Positions 1 through 8,462 of a stretch of 37,369 bases of DNA are shown here, one piece after another (position 1 is the first letter of the stretch; the number at the start of each line of letters is the position of its first letter). The stretch spans positions 1-37,369 of the forward strand of contig CAJPFN010000108.1 of NCBI GenBank assembly GCA_905339215.1. Direction: 5' to 3'. The notes under the pieces were generated by a model. The model saw nothing but the letters and a program-made list of their open reading frames with translations, ran no database searches and was not told the origin of the DNA. This stretch comes from Rhizobiaceae bacterium (GTDB lineage Bacteria; Pseudomonadota; Alphaproteobacteria; Rhizobiales; Rhizobiaceae). Position numbers and translations under genes: made by a program.

Positions 1-87
1 GAGATGGATGCGCTGCTGCCGCGATTGTGGTCGCTCGCCCGCGCCAACCGGGTCGGGCCGCTGCTTTCGCGCGGCACGACGGACTGA
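1..87 (+). CDS. C-terminal end of an unidentified protein (partial)
   Basis: Frame 1 is open from the window edge to a TGA at 85-87 and gives 28 residues ending in SRGTTD. The Leu/Arg-rich composition looks like the helical tail of a cytosolic protein. It lies 49 bp upstream of the acyl-CoA dehydrogenase start on the same strand, so it may be the preceding gene of that operon. The fragment is too short to assign to a family. Confidence 0.4.
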   Translation, partial: EMDALLPRLWSLARANRVGPLLSRGTTD

Positions 88-136
88 ACGGCGGACGGCG
101 CACTTCGCGGAACTCTCGAACGACGGGAACGGCAAG

Positions 137-1306
137 ATGACAATCAAGGACCTGCCCCAGGGCGACGAGATCGCGCACATCCGCGACAGCGTGCGCAAGC
201 TCTGCGCCGACTTTCCCGGCGAGTACTGGCGGCGGCTCGACCGCGACAACGCCTATCCAAGTGAGTTCGTGAAGGCACTGTCGGACGCCGGCTACCTGTC
301 GGTGCTGATCCCGGAGGAATTTGGCGGCTCCGGCCTGCCGCTTTCTGCTGCCGCGGCGATCCTGGAGGAGGTGCACCGAGCCGGCGCCAATGGCGGCGCC
401 TGCCATGCGCAGATGTACATCATGGGCGCGCTGCTGCGCCACGGCAGCGCAGCGCAGAAGGCGAAGTACCTGCCGGCGATTGCAGCCGGAGAGCTCCGCC
501 TGCAGGCCTTCGGTGTGACCGAGCCGACCAGCGGCACCGACACGACCTCCATCAAGACCTTCGCCCGCCGAGAAGGCGACCGCTACGTCATCAACGGGCA
601 GAAGGTGTGGACCTCGCGCGCCGAGCACTCGGACCTGATGCTGCTGCTGGCCCGCACGACGGCCAAGGAGCAGGCGAAGAAGACCGACGGCATGTCGGTG
701 TTCATGGTCGACATGCGCGAGGCGCGAAAGGGCGGCATGACGATCAAGCCGATCCGCACCATGATGAACCATTCGACGACCGAGGTGTTCTTCGACAACG
801 TCATGGTGCCCGCCGGGAATCTCATCGGCGAGGAGGGCAAGGGCTTCCGCTACATCCTATCTGGCATGAACGCCGAGCGCATCCTGATTGCTGCCGAATG
901 CATCGGCGACGCCAAGTGGTTCATCGAGAAGGCGTCCGCCTATGCCGGACAGCGCAACGTATTCGGCCGGCCGATCGGCCAAAACCAGGGGGTCCAGTTC
1001 CCGATCGCCCGCGCCTATGCGCAGATGCGCGCCGCGGAGCTGATGGTGCATCAGGCCGCCGCCCTTTTCGAGGCCGGCCAGGACTGCGGCGAACAGGCCA
1101 ACATGGCCAAGATGCTCGCTGCCGAAGCCTCCTGGGCGGCGGCCGAGGCCTGCGTGCAGACCCATGGCGGCTTCGCCTTCGCCGAGGAATACGACGTCGA
1201 GCGCAAGTTCCGCGAAACGCGGCTCTATCAGGTCGCGCCGATCTCGACGAACCTGGTCCTGAGTTATGTCGCCGAGCACGTGCTCGGCATGCCGCGCTCC
1301 TACTGA
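137..1306 (+). CDS. acyl-CoA dehydrogenase
   Basis: A 389-residue flavoenzyme of the acyl-CoA dehydrogenase family, expected to insert an alpha,beta double bond into an acyl-CoA and pass electrons to ETF. The family length and motifs are present: FGVTEPTSGTD (substrate/FAD loop), a KVWTS segment, GQRNVFGRPIGQNQ (FAD/CoA contacts) and QTHGGFAF near the C-terminus. The ATG at 137 is chosen because alignment-like N-terminal sequence begins there; an in-frame start at 8 would add a low-complexity Arg-rich stretch. The usual C-terminal catalytic Glu motif (YEGT type) reads YQVAPISTN. A Glu is present in the GMNAERI segment, where isovaleryl-CoA dehydrogenase carries its base, so catalysis from that position is inferred. 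It is followed 11 bp later by a CoA-transferase and then a hydratase, probably one operon. Confidence 0.9.
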   Translation: MTIKDLPQGDEIAHIRDSVRKLCADFPGEYWRRLDRDNAYPSEFVKALSDAGYLSVLIPEEFGGSGLPLSAAAAILEEVHRAGANGGACHAQMYIMGALLRHGSAAQKAKYLPAIAAGELRLQAFGVTEPTSGTDTTSIKTFARREGDRYVINGQKVWTSRAEHSDLMLLLARTTAKEQAKKTDGMSVFMVDMREARKGGMTIKPIRTMMNHSTTEVFFDNVMVPAGNLIGEEGKGFRYILSGMNAERILIAAECIGDAKWFIEKASAYAGQRNVFGRPIGQNQGVQFPIARAYAQMRAAELMVHQAAALFEAGQDCGEQANMAKMLAAEASWAAAEACVQTHGGFAFAEEYDVERKFRETRLYQVAPISTNLVLSYVAEHVLGMPRSY

Positions 1307-1317
1307 GGCGACCGCCG

Positions 1318-2436
1318 ATGCTGCCGCTGGAAGGACTGCTGGTCGTCTCGCTGGAGCAGGCCGTCGCGGCGCCGGCCTGCACGCTCAGGCTCGCCGACGC
1401 CGGCGCCCGGGTGATCAAGGTCGAGCGCGAGGGCGGCGAGACGGCGCGCCACTACGACCGCGCCGTCCATGGGCTCAGCGCCTATTTCGTCTGGCTGAAC
1501 CGCGGCAAGGAAAGCGCCGTGCTCGACATCAAGGAGGCCGGCGACCGCGCGCTGCTGGAGCGGATGATCGCCAAAGCCGACGTCTTCGTGCAGAATCTCG
1601 TGCCGGGCGCCACCCAGCGGCTCGGCCTCGGCTCGGCCGACCTCGTGGCGCGCTTCCCGCGCCTGATCGCGGTCGACATCGTCGGCTACCGCCAGGACAG
1701 CCCGGCGCGCGACATGCGCGCCTATGACATGCTGATCCAGGCCGAGAGCGGCGTCTGCTCGGTGACCGGGACGCCCGACACGCCGGTCAAGGTCGGCATC
1801 TCCATCGCCGACGTCATGACCGGCATGAACGCCCATGCGGCGATCCTCGAGGCGCTGATCGAGCGCGGCATAACCGGCCGCGGCAGGGCGATCGAGATTG
1901 CCATGTTCGACGCCATGGCCGACATGATGAGCGTGCCGCTGCTGCACCACGACCATGCCGGCAAGGCGACGCCGCGCAGCGGGCTCGCCCATGCCTCGAT
2001 CTATCCGTACGGCAGCGTCGCCTGCAGCGACGGGCAGATCGTCATCGTCGTGCAGAACGCCGGCGAGTGGCGCCGGCTGTGCACCGAGGTGCTGTGCCGG
2101 CCGGACCTGGTCGACGATCCGCGGTTTTCCGACAATCCGAAGCGGGTCGAGAACCGGACGGCGCTCGGCCCGATCATCGACGGCGCGTTCGGCGCCATGA
2201 CCCGCGCCGAGGCGATCGCCCGGCTGGAGGCCGCGTCGCTCGCCTGGTCGAACGTGTCGACGGTCTCCGACCTGTCGACGCACGGCGCGCTGCGGCGCAT
2301 GACGGTCGATACGCCGGCTGGCGCCTTCAAGTGCGTCGCCTCGCCGGTCCGGCGCGAGGTGAAGGGCGGCGCGGTTCCGGCGCTCGGAGAGCACACCGAA
2401 CGCATCCGGCGCGAGTTCGCGGAGGAGAATCCATGA
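1318..2436 (+). CDS. CaiB/BaiF-family (class III) CoA-transferase
   Basis: A 372-residue type III CoA-transferase. The family moves CoA between carboxylic acids through a catalytic Asp. Visible hallmarks are the N-terminal PLEGLLVVSLEQ strand-helix, LADAGARVIKVE, the WLNRGKES(A)VLDIK segment, QNLVPGATQRLGL and the conserved YDMLIQAESG region. The start ATG follows the upstream stop by 11 bp, and its TGA overlaps the next gene's ATG (ATGA), so translation is probably coupled to the hydratase. Together with that hydratase it resembles C4/C5-dicarboxylate modules such as mesaconate or itaconate activation and hydration, but the substrate is not determinable here. Confidence 0.88.
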   Translation: MLPLEGLLVVSLEQAVAAPACTLRLADAGARVIKVEREGGETARHYDRAVHGLSAYFVWLNRGKESAVLDIKEAGDRALLERMIAKADVFVQNLVPGATQRLGLGSADLVARFPRLIAVDIVGYRQDSPARDMRAYDMLIQAESGVCSVTGTPDTPVKVGISIADVMTGMNAHAAILEALIERGITGRGRAIEIAMFDAMADMMSVPLLHHDHAGKATPRSGLAHASIYPYGSVACSDGQIVIVVQNAGEWRRLCTEVLCRPDLVDDPRFSDNPKRVENRTALGPIIDGAFGAMTRAEAIARLEAASLAWSNVSTVSDLSTHGALRRMTVDTPAGAFKCVASPVRREVKGGAVPALGEHTERIRREFAEENP

Positions 2437-3272
2437 CTGAGGTCGACATCGCCCGTCTGCGCCGGTGGATCGGCCGCGAGGAACGCAAGACGGACGTCGT
2501 CACCGTCGGGCTCGCCGACCGGTTCCGGGCCACGCTCGGCGGCCGCGCCGTCGCGCCGGGCGAGGCGCTGCCGCTCGCCATCCACTGGTGCCTGGCGCCG
2601 GCGGCGGTGCCGCCCGAGGAGATCGGCAGCGACGGCCATCCGGCGCGCGGCGGCTTCCTGCCGCCGGTGCCGCTGCCGCGGCGCATGTGGGCGGGCGGCG
2701 CGCTGGAATTCCTTCTCCCGCTCCAGGTCGGCGACACGGTCGAGCGCCTGTCGCGCATCGCCGACGTTTCCGAGAAGGTCGGGCGCACCGGCCGGCTGGT
2801 CTTCGTCACGGTGGAGCACGAAATCTCGACGGATGCGGGTCTCGCCGTCTCCGAACGCCAGGACCTCGTCTACCGCGAGGCTCAGGCCGCTTCCGTCTCG
2901 CCGGCCGCACCCGGCGCGCCGCGGCCGGCGGACGCCAGTCTCGCGGTCGACGCGACGACGACGCTGTTGTTCCGCTACTCCGCTCTGACCTTCAACGGCC
3001 ACCGCATCCACTACGACCGCGACTACGCGCGGAGCGTCGAGGGATATCCGGGCCTCGTCGTGCACGGGCCGCTGCAGGCGACCCTTCTCGCCAACCTCGC
3101 CGCCCGCTTGGCCGACGGACGGCCGCCGCGCCGCTTCGTCTATCGCGGCGTGTCACCGCTCTTCGACGGCGCGCCGTTTACCGCAAACGCGGTCCGCCGC
3201 GACGGCGGTTTCGACCTGTGGTGCGCCGATTCCCGCGGCGCCGCGACGATGACGGCCACGGCCGAGAGCTGA
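2433..3272 (+). CDS. MaoC-like double-hotdog acyl-CoA hydratase (mesaconyl/itaconyl-CoA hydratase-like)
   Basis: A 279-residue protein with two hotdog halves, of the type called FAS1-like dehydratase or mesaconyl-C4-CoA hydratase. The C-terminal half carries the signature RYSALTFNGHRIHYD and then GYPGLVVHGPL, typical of the hydratase-active half. The N-terminal half has the HWCLAP and GGFLPPVPLPRRMWAGG segments usual for this group. It would reversibly hydrate an enoyl-CoA. It overlaps the CoA-transferase by 4 nt and ends 12 bp from the convergent EamA transporter. In Pseudomonas, itaconyl-CoA hydratase is a MaoC-like protein of this size beside a CoA-transferase. That parallel is suggestive only, since the accompanying lyase is not visible here. 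Confidence 0.82.
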   Translation: MTEVDIARLRRWIGREERKTDVVTVGLADRFRATLGGRAVAPGEALPLAIHWCLAPAAVPPEEIGSDGHPARGGFLPPVPLPRRMWAGGALEFLLPLQVGDTVERLSRIADVSEKVGRTGRLVFVTVEHEISTDAGLAVSERQDLVYREAQAASVSPAAPGAPRPADASLAVDATTTLLFRYSALTFNGHRIHYDRDYARSVEGYPGLVVHGPLQATLLANLAARLADGRPPRRFVYRGVSPLFDGAPFTANAVRRDGGFDLWCADSRGAATMTATAES

Positions 3273-3284
3273 CTGCCTCCAATG

Positions 3285-4208
3285 TCAGCCGCGGCGGCGG
3301 CCGGCGAGCAGCAGGCCGTAGAGGGAGGCGGCTATCACCGCCATCGACACGACCTGGTAGGTCTCGACCGGCTCGCCGAGGATCGTCACGGCGATCAGCA
3401 TGGTCACCGCCGGCGCCGGCACCGTCACGGAACTGCCCACCGACACGTCGATGTGGCGCATGGCGTAGAACCACAGAATCAGCTCGAGATAGTAGGCAAC
3501 GCCGAGCGCGACGGCGGCGCGCTGGAAGGCGCCGTCGGACAGCGCCGCAACCAGCAGGCCGCTCTCGCCCAGCGCCGCTTGGACGAGCAGCAGGAACACG
3601 CCCGAAATGACCAGCCGCGACACCGTTACCTGGTTGGGCGAGACCGGCATGGTCTCGAGAATGCTCTTCAGCATCAGGTGCGCCATGCTCCACAGCAGCG
3701 GAATGCCGAGCGCGAAGACCGACCAGTAGGAGAGCCCGGAGAGGCGCATGGTGCCGCCGGTCGTGAGGTAGACGAGCGCCGCGATCATCAGCAAGGTGAA
3801 GCCGATCTCGGCCGGCGACTTGCGCTTGCCCTGGAAGACCGCCTCGAGAAGCATGGCGAACAGCGGATAGGCCTGCAGCGCGATGCCCATGCCCACTGCC
3901 CCGGCCTTCTCGGCGGCGACGATGTACATGTAGGTCGACAGGCCGAACATCGCGCCGGTCAGGAGCGCGATCGCGGCCATGCGGCGACGGGACACCGGCG
4001 CCGCCGCGCCAGTTGCGCGGTGGGGACCCCTGGCGCGTTCGTAAAGGAAGAGCGGCAGCGCCGCGAGAAGCTGCCAGAACGTCATCCAGATGGCGAAGGC
4101 GAGTCCGTCCGAACCTGCGGGGCGGGCGTTGGCCAGGATCGGCATGACGCCCAGGATCAGGAGACAGAGCAGGGCCAGGGCGATGCCCGCGCGGACCGAT
4201 TTTTTCAC
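3285..4208 (-). CDS. EamA/DMT-superfamily inner-membrane transporter
   Basis: A 307-residue, very hydrophobic protein with about ten predicted membrane segments in two EamA repeats, as in drug/metabolite transporters of the RhaT/YdcZ kind. The first repeat starts at the N-terminal ALALLCLLILGV helix. The second contains the PLLWSMAHLMLK and WFYAMRHIDVSVGSSV segments, followed by the usual PAPAVTMLIAVTILGE loop-helix. The start codon is a GTG at 4208, with only a weak purine-rich stretch upstream. It is convergent with the hydratase gene and lies downstream of the DevA-like ATPase gene with a 124-bp gap, so it may be independently expressed. The substrate is unknown. Confidence 0.87.
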   Translation of the reverse strand: MKKSVRAGIALALLCLLILGVMPILANARPAGSDGLAFAIWMTFWQLLAALPLFLYERARGPHRATGAAAPVSRRRMAAIALLTGAMFGLSTYMYIVAAEKAGAVGMGIALQAYPLFAMLLEAVFQGKRKSPAEIGFTLLMIAALVYLTTGGTMRLSGLSYWSVFALGIPLLWSMAHLMLKSILETMPVSPNQVTVSRLVISGVFLLLVQAALGESGLLVAALSDGAFQRAAVALGVAYYLELILWFYAMRHIDVSVGSSVTVPAPAVTMLIAVTILGEPVETYQVVSMAVIAASLYGLLLAGRRRG

Positions 4209-4332
4209 GACGCACCCAGGCCGAGGAACCGTACGACATGCATTGGTCCATTCGACGGCCGCCGGGGTGATCCAGTCGGAGGATTCCGTCGTGGCAAGCG
4301 GCTCTGCGAAGGATGGGCCAGACGTCGTGTTG

Positions 4333-5043
4333 TCAGGAGTCGATCAGCCGGCCGTCGACCATGCGACAGATCCGGTCGAGACGACCGAGGATCTTGTCGT
4401 CATGGGTGACGGCGATGATCGCGGCGTCCTGTTCCAGCGCAAGCCGATGCAGCAGGTCCATCACGATTCCGGCCCGGGCCGAGTCGAGGGCGGCCGTCGG
4501 TTCGTCGGCGAGAATGATCCGAGGCCGGTTCGCCAGTGCCCGCGCGATGGCGACGCGTTGGGCCTCGCCGCCTGAGAGCTGGCCGGGCATCGCCTCCCTG
4601 CGATGGTCGACCTGAAGATAGGCGAGGAGTTCTCTCGCCCTGACGAGGGCGGCTTCCTTCTTCCATCCCGCCAGGGTGAGGACCAACGCGACATTGTCGG
4701 CGCAGTTGAGGAACGGCAGCAGATTATGCGTCTGGAAAATGAAACCGATCTTGTCCAGCCGCAGGCGCCGAAGGTTCCCGCGCAGCCACCGATCGTCGTA
4801 GACGACTTCGCCGTCGAGGCGCATCCAGCCCCCGCTCGGTTCGACGATGCATCCGATGGCGTTGAGCAGGGTGCTCTTGCCGGAGCCGCTGGGACCCAGA
4901 AGACCGACGACTTCCCGGGCGCGGATCGTCAGCGTGATCTCGCGAAGGGCGTCGACGCGGGTCTGTCCCTCGCCGAAATGCTTCGACAGGCCTTTGATCT
5001 CGACCAAGGCGTCGCCCGGTTCGGTTTTCGCCGGTTCAACCAT
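4333..5043 (-). CDS. ABC transporter ATP-binding protein (DevA/LolD/MacB-like)
   Basis: A 236-residue nucleotide-binding subunit. Walker A is GPSGSGKS near residue 52, the Q-loop region is IGFIFQTHNLLPFL, the signature is LSGGE, Walker B is IILADEPTAALD, and the switch His is in AVTHD. It belongs to the family that powers FtsX-like permeases. It starts 4 bp after the permease stop and is the last gene of a membrane-fusion protein, permease, ATPase operon. That is the order of the cyanobacterial devBCA glycolipid exporter and related tripartite efflux systems. Confidence 0.93.
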   Translation of the reverse strand: MVEPAKTEPGDALVEIKGLSKHFGEGQTRVDALREITLTIRAREVVGLLGPSGSGKSTLLNAIGCIVEPSGGWMRLDGEVVYDDRWLRGNLRRLRLDKIGFIFQTHNLLPFLNCADNVALVLTLAGWKKEAALVRARELLAYLQVDHRREAMPGQLSGGEAQRVAIARALANRPRIILADEPTAALDSARAGIVMDLLHRLALEQDAAIIAVTHDDKILGRLDRICRMVDGRLIDS

Positions 5044-5047
5044 GACG

Positions 5048-6181
5048 CTAGCCCGCCAGAGCCCGGGACGGATCGATTTTCACGGCGACCCGCACCCCCA
5101 GCGCGCTGGCAGCGAGACATACCACGACAACGATCACGAACAGCCCGGCGATGTCCGTCGGCAGCATTTCCACACGCCTCGGGAACACGCCTCGCAAGGC
5201 ATAGACCAGGGCGGTTCCGGCGAAGAAGCCGATCACACCCATCAGCAAGGCTTGCTGGACGATGAGCCCGATGATTGTGCGATCGGGCGCGCCGATCATC
5301 TTGAGGGTGGCGATGTCGCGCGTCTTGTCCAATGTCAGGGTGTAGACGATCAGCGCGATGATGACGGCGGACACCAGTGTCAGCACACTCATGAACAGTC
5401 CGATCTGGCGGCTGGCCCGTTCGATCACCGTTCTCGTCAGCAGGAAGTGCTGGTCGCCCTGCGTCAGCGCCGAAAGGTGCTTCCACCGCGCGATCTCGTC
5501 CGCGACCGCGGCGGCGGGCACGTTCTTAGACACCCGGGCGACGACGGCATTGACGAGGTCCGTTCCGCTGCGCTGGGCGCCTCGTGCGGCTTCCTTGCGC
5601 GCGGCGGGGGGTGCGAGATCGAACTGAAGCTGCTGTGCGTCGCGCAACGTCATGTAGACGACGGAATCGCCGGACAGCGTCACCACACCGGACGTAAGGC
5701 CGACAATGGTAAACCTGTCGCGCCCGAACGAAACCGTTTCTCCTAGGGAGAAGCCGGTCTGGCGGTCGGCGATGATCTCGAAGCGGCTGGCGGTGATCTG
5801 GCGGCCGGCCATCAGGCGCGAGGGGCCGCCCGGTCGGCCGGGCTCGAAACCGACGATCTGGATGCGCAACCTGTGGCCGTCGTGCGCGAGCTGCACGTTC
5901 TGCAACGTCAGCGAGCCGGCGGCCTCGACGCCGTAGATCCGGGCGACCAGCTCGCGCGTGTCGCCGGGGACGCGCGAGGCCTCGGCGAAGGGCCCCTGCG
6001 TGCCGGATTCGACGATCCAGATATCGGCCTTCGTCGCCTCCAGGAGCGCCAGAGCGTCCGCCGTCTGGCCGCGGAATATGCCCGCCATCGTCACGACGAC
6101 GCCCAACAGGAGGCTCAGCCCAAGACAGGTGAGCAAGAAGCGGCCCAGCTTGTGGCGGATATCCCGGTAGGCGAGGTTCAT
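5048..6181 (-). CDS. FtsX-like ABC permease (DevC-type)
   Basis: A 377-residue permease with the typical four-helix plan: one N-terminal membrane helix (about residues 14-37, RFLLTCLGLSLLLGVVV), a large periplasmic domain, then three helices in the last 135 residues (FMSVLTLVSAVIIALIVYTL, LMGVIGFFAGTALVYAL and LFVIVVVVCLAASALGV). The DKTRDIATLKMIGA coupling segment is characteristic of FtsX/MacB/DevC permeases. The start ATG at 6181 overlaps the stop of the upstream HlyD-like gene (ATGA); a longer open frame to 6487 is ignored. It would move an amphiphilic or lipid-like substrate into the periplasm with the neighbouring ATPase and adaptor. Confidence 0.9.
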   Translation of the reverse strand: MNLAYRDIRHKLGRFLLTCLGLSLLLGVVVTMAGIFRGQTADALALLEATKADIWIVESGTQGPFAEASRVPGDTRELVARIYGVEAAGSLTLQNVQLAHDGHRLRIQIVGFEPGRPGGPSRLMAGRQITASRFEIIADRQTGFSLGETVSFGRDRFTIVGLTSGVVTLSGDSVVYMTLRDAQQLQFDLAPPAARKEAARGAQRSGTDLVNAVVARVSKNVPAAAVADEIARWKHLSALTQGDQHFLLTRTVIERASRQIGLFMSVLTLVSAVIIALIVYTLTLDKTRDIATLKMIGAPDRTIIGLIVQQALLMGVIGFFAGTALVYALRGVFPRRVEMLPTDIAGLFVIVVVVCLAASALGVRVAVKIDPSRALAG

Positions 6182-7347
6182 GGGCTTGCCGTGCCGGCGA
6201 TCCGGACCGAACGGCCGACGGCGAGCGCGCCGGCCGCTTCGACTACAACGGTCGCGCCGCCGGGCAGCCCGTCCACCACTTCGAGCCGGCCGTCGAGAGT
6301 CTTCTGCCCGAAGGTGAGCGCGGCCTCGCCGATCCGCCCGTCGGCGACGATCCACACCTTGCCCCTGTTGCCCGCGTATTCGCGAACCGCCGCCATCGGC
6401 ACCAGCAGGGCGTCCTCCAGGGTCGCGACCGTGATCCTGACTTCGGCCTGCTCCCCCAGGTGGAAGTCGCCGGGGCAGACGTCGCACTTGACGTAGACGC
6501 GGCGTTCCTCGTTGACCCGGTCGCTCTCGATGTCGATCCGCGCCACGCGTGCCGAGATATGCCGGGAAGGGTTAGACCGCAGCGTGACCGTTGCCGTCTG
6601 TCCCACCTGGATCTGGCCCGATTTTGCTTCATCGACATAGGCGAGAGCCCAGATGCTGGCCGGATCGGCGATGGTGTAGAGCGTTTCGCCGGGGTTGAGC
6701 ATCGAGCCGAGATCGCGCTGCCGCGCCACGATCACGCCGGAATAGGGCGCGTTGAGCGTGTATTTCGCGAGGCGGGCCTCTTCCACCTGGACCAGTGCTT
6801 CGGCTTGCTGAACGTTCTCCCTGGCCACGTCCACGGCGCTCTCGGCGAGCGCCAGGTCGGCCTGGGCGATTTCGAAAGCGGCACGCGCTTCTTCGCTGAT
6901 CTCGCTGGAGACAGCGCCCCGTCGCGCCAGTTCCTCGCGCCGTTCGCTGATCGCAAGCTTCTGGCGCAATGCGACGTTGGCCCGGTCGACCGTTGCGCCG
7001 GCCTGCGTCGCGTTGGCGCGCGCCTGTGCGGCTGCTGCCTTCGCCGATGCGACCCGCGCCATCTGCTCACGGCTCTGCAGTTCCGCGAGGACGTCGCCTT
7101 TCGATACCGTATCGCCGGCGTCGCCGTGAAGGACGACCAGGGTCCCTGCGACTTCGAATCCGAGATTAGAGATCGTCCGGGCCTCGACGGTACCGAGGCC
7201 GAAGACTGCGATCGGAACACTCTGCTCCCGCCGGGCGACGACCACGTCGATCGGCCTGAGTCGCAAGTAGGCGAAAGCGCCGACCGCAACCGCCAGGACG
7301 ACGAGGATGGAAAGCGCGGTCCGGTACTTCTTCAGGCTCGCGGACAT
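6178..7347 (-). CDS. HlyD/DevB-type membrane fusion protein
   Basis: A 389-residue periplasmic adaptor. It has an N-terminal membrane anchor (about residues 11-28), a barrel-sandwich/lipoyl half-motif (VAGTLVVLHGDAGDTVSKGD), a long alpha-helical hairpin (about 95-205, Ala/Glu/Arg rich), the returning lipoyl half (LNAPYSGVIVARQRDLGSML) and beta-barrel domains to the C-terminus. The ATG at 7347 is chosen because it directly precedes the anchor; the longer frame to 7587 adds Pro/Arg-rich sequence without a signal. It is the first gene of the three-gene export operon. No TolC-type outer-membrane channel is adjacent, so one would have to be shared from elsewhere. Confidence 0.9.
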   Translation of the reverse strand: MSASLKKYRTALSILVVLAVAVGAFAYLRLRPIDVVVARREQSVPIAVFGLGTVEARTISNLGFEVAGTLVVLHGDAGDTVSKGDVLAELQSREQMARVASAKAAAAQARANATQAGATVDRANVALRQKLAISERREELARRGAVSSEISEEARAAFEIAQADLALAESAVDVARENVQQAEALVQVEEARLAKYTLNAPYSGVIVARQRDLGSMLNPGETLYTIADPASIWALAYVDEAKSGQIQVGQTATVTLRSNPSRHISARVARIDIESDRVNEERRVYVKCDVCPGDFHLGEQAEVRITVATLEDALLVPMAAVREYAGNRGKVWIVADGRIGEAALTFGQKTLDGRLEVVDGLPGGATVVVEAAGALAVGRSVRIAGTASP

Positions 7348-7656
7348 GATGGCCTCGGTTGCAGACGCGGCGCCGGTCGCTCGATGGCCGGATGTCGCCC
7401 AGCCCCGCCCGATCCGTTGAGGAGATACGGGCAATTGAAGCTTATCAGTGTCCGCACGCAGGTGGGTACTACGCCGTTGCGACATTCTGTCCGGCCGCCC
7501 GGAAGACGCCGGTGCCGGCCGGCCTGGGCGAGCCCATTTCGGGAACGGGACCGGGGCCGAGATCGTGTTTGCCGGCCGGTGTTGCAACTCTGCAATATCG
7601 CCCTTGAATCAGCCGACGCATCCTCATTCAGGAATATATTGACGGGTGGAGCCATC
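7348..7656. other. divergent intergenic region between exporter operon and outer-membrane protein gene
   Basis: This 309-bp region separates two divergent starts and should hold both promoters, but I see no convincing -35/-10 pair. It contains a small inverted repeat, TTGCA-ACTC-TGCAA, at 7582-7595, about 62 bp before the GTG of the porin-like gene. That could be an operator or chance. A Shine-Dalgarno-like GGGTGGA at 7643-7649 precedes the GTG. No credible small gene is seen. Confidence 0.5.
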
Positions 7657-8370
7657 GTGAAGAAAGCAGCATTGTTGGCGGCTTTGGCGCTGGGGATTGT
7701 TACTCCGGCTCTTGCCGCTGATCCGACCCTTCCAGAGGAGACAGCCCCGGCGGCGTCGTGGTCCGGCTTCTTCGCCGGTCTACATGGCGGGTATGGCTGG
7801 GGGAGCTCCGATCTGACGAACTCCAGCCCTCCCGGGCCGCCATCGCGTACGGTCTCCCTCGATCCGAACGGCCTCTTCGGCGGCGTCCAGGCGGGCTACA
7901 ACTGGCAAATCGGCAATTTCGTCGTTGGAGCGGTCGGTGACTTCTCAATCGGCGACATGAACGATTCCTTCACCAATGTGCCGCCTCCGGGGCCGCCGTT
8001 CACGGCGACCGCGGAAATAGAGTGGATGGCGACGCTTCGTGCGAGAGCCGGCGCACTCGTCGGCGATCAGACGCTCGTTTACGGACACGGTGGTCTGGCC
8101 ATCGCGAGCATTCGCGGCAGTTGGATCGGCAGCGCCGGTGGGGTCGTTGGTATGCCCTGGAACGGAACCGGCCAGGATACGAGTATTGGTTGGGTGATTG
8201 GCGCCGGCGTCGAACACAAGTTTACCGACAGGGTGAGCCTGTTCGCCGAGTATGCTTATGCCGACTTCGGCAACTACACATTCAATGACCCGCCTCCCGG
8301 GCCGGCCGTGACGTTCACGCAGGACACGAACGTGCACACCGTCAAGGTCGGATTCAACGTCCACTTCTAG
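7657..8370 (+). CDS. small outer-membrane beta-barrel protein (Omp25/Omp31-like)
   Basis: A 237-residue protein. The N-terminal 20 residues form a Sec signal peptide (KKAALLAALALGIVTPALA, cut before AD). The mature protein has the Hyphomicrobiales Omp25/31 pattern: WSGFFAGLHGGYGWG at the mature N-terminus, GGVQAGYNWQ, repeated alternating strands, WVIGAGVEHKF, LFAEYAYADFG, and a terminal strand ending in Phe (VKVGFNVHF) as expected for BAM recognition. The start is a GTG at 7657 with a GGGTGGA ribosome site. Three presumed surface loops each carry a PPGP motif. It is divergent from the exporter operon and convergent with a monooxygenase gene, from which a hairpin separates it. Confidence 0.88.
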   Translation: MKKAALLAALALGIVTPALAADPTLPEETAPAASWSGFFAGLHGGYGWGSSDLTNSSPPGPPSRTVSLDPNGLFGGVQAGYNWQIGNFVVGAVGDFSIGDMNDSFTNVPPPGPPFTATAEIEWMATLRARAGALVGDQTLVYGHGGLAIASIRGSWIGSAGGVVGMPWNGTGQDTSIGWVIGAGVEHKFTDRVSLFAEYAYADFGNYTFNDPPPGPAVTFTQDTNVHTVKVGFNVHF

Positions 8371-8391
8371 GCAGACTTTCGACATGAGCTC

Positions 8392-8420
8392 GATACCGCC
8401 GGGATCTCCCCGGCGGTATC
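8392..8420 (+). terminator. perfect 12-bp hairpin between convergent genes
   Basis: The arms GATACCGCCGGG (8392-8403) and CCCGGCGGTATC (8409-8420) pair perfectly around a 5-nt loop, 22 bp after the porin-like stop. There is no U-run. It is an intrinsic-like stem that could serve both converging transcripts (the minus-strand gene ends at 8463). Confidence 0.65.
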
Positions 8421-8462
8421 TGTCGCCGCGGCCCCCGCCGGCGACGTGGATGTCCCTCCGCT

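Noticed and set aside
607-1317. Upstream extension of the CoA-transferase frame back to 607
   Set aside because: It overlaps the acyl-CoA dehydrogenase in another frame and is Arg-rich shadow sequence; the family start is the ATG at 1318.
5070-5100. A further TTTTCACGGCG half-site like the operator
   Set aside because: The second half (GTGAA) is missing and it lies inside the permease coding sequence.
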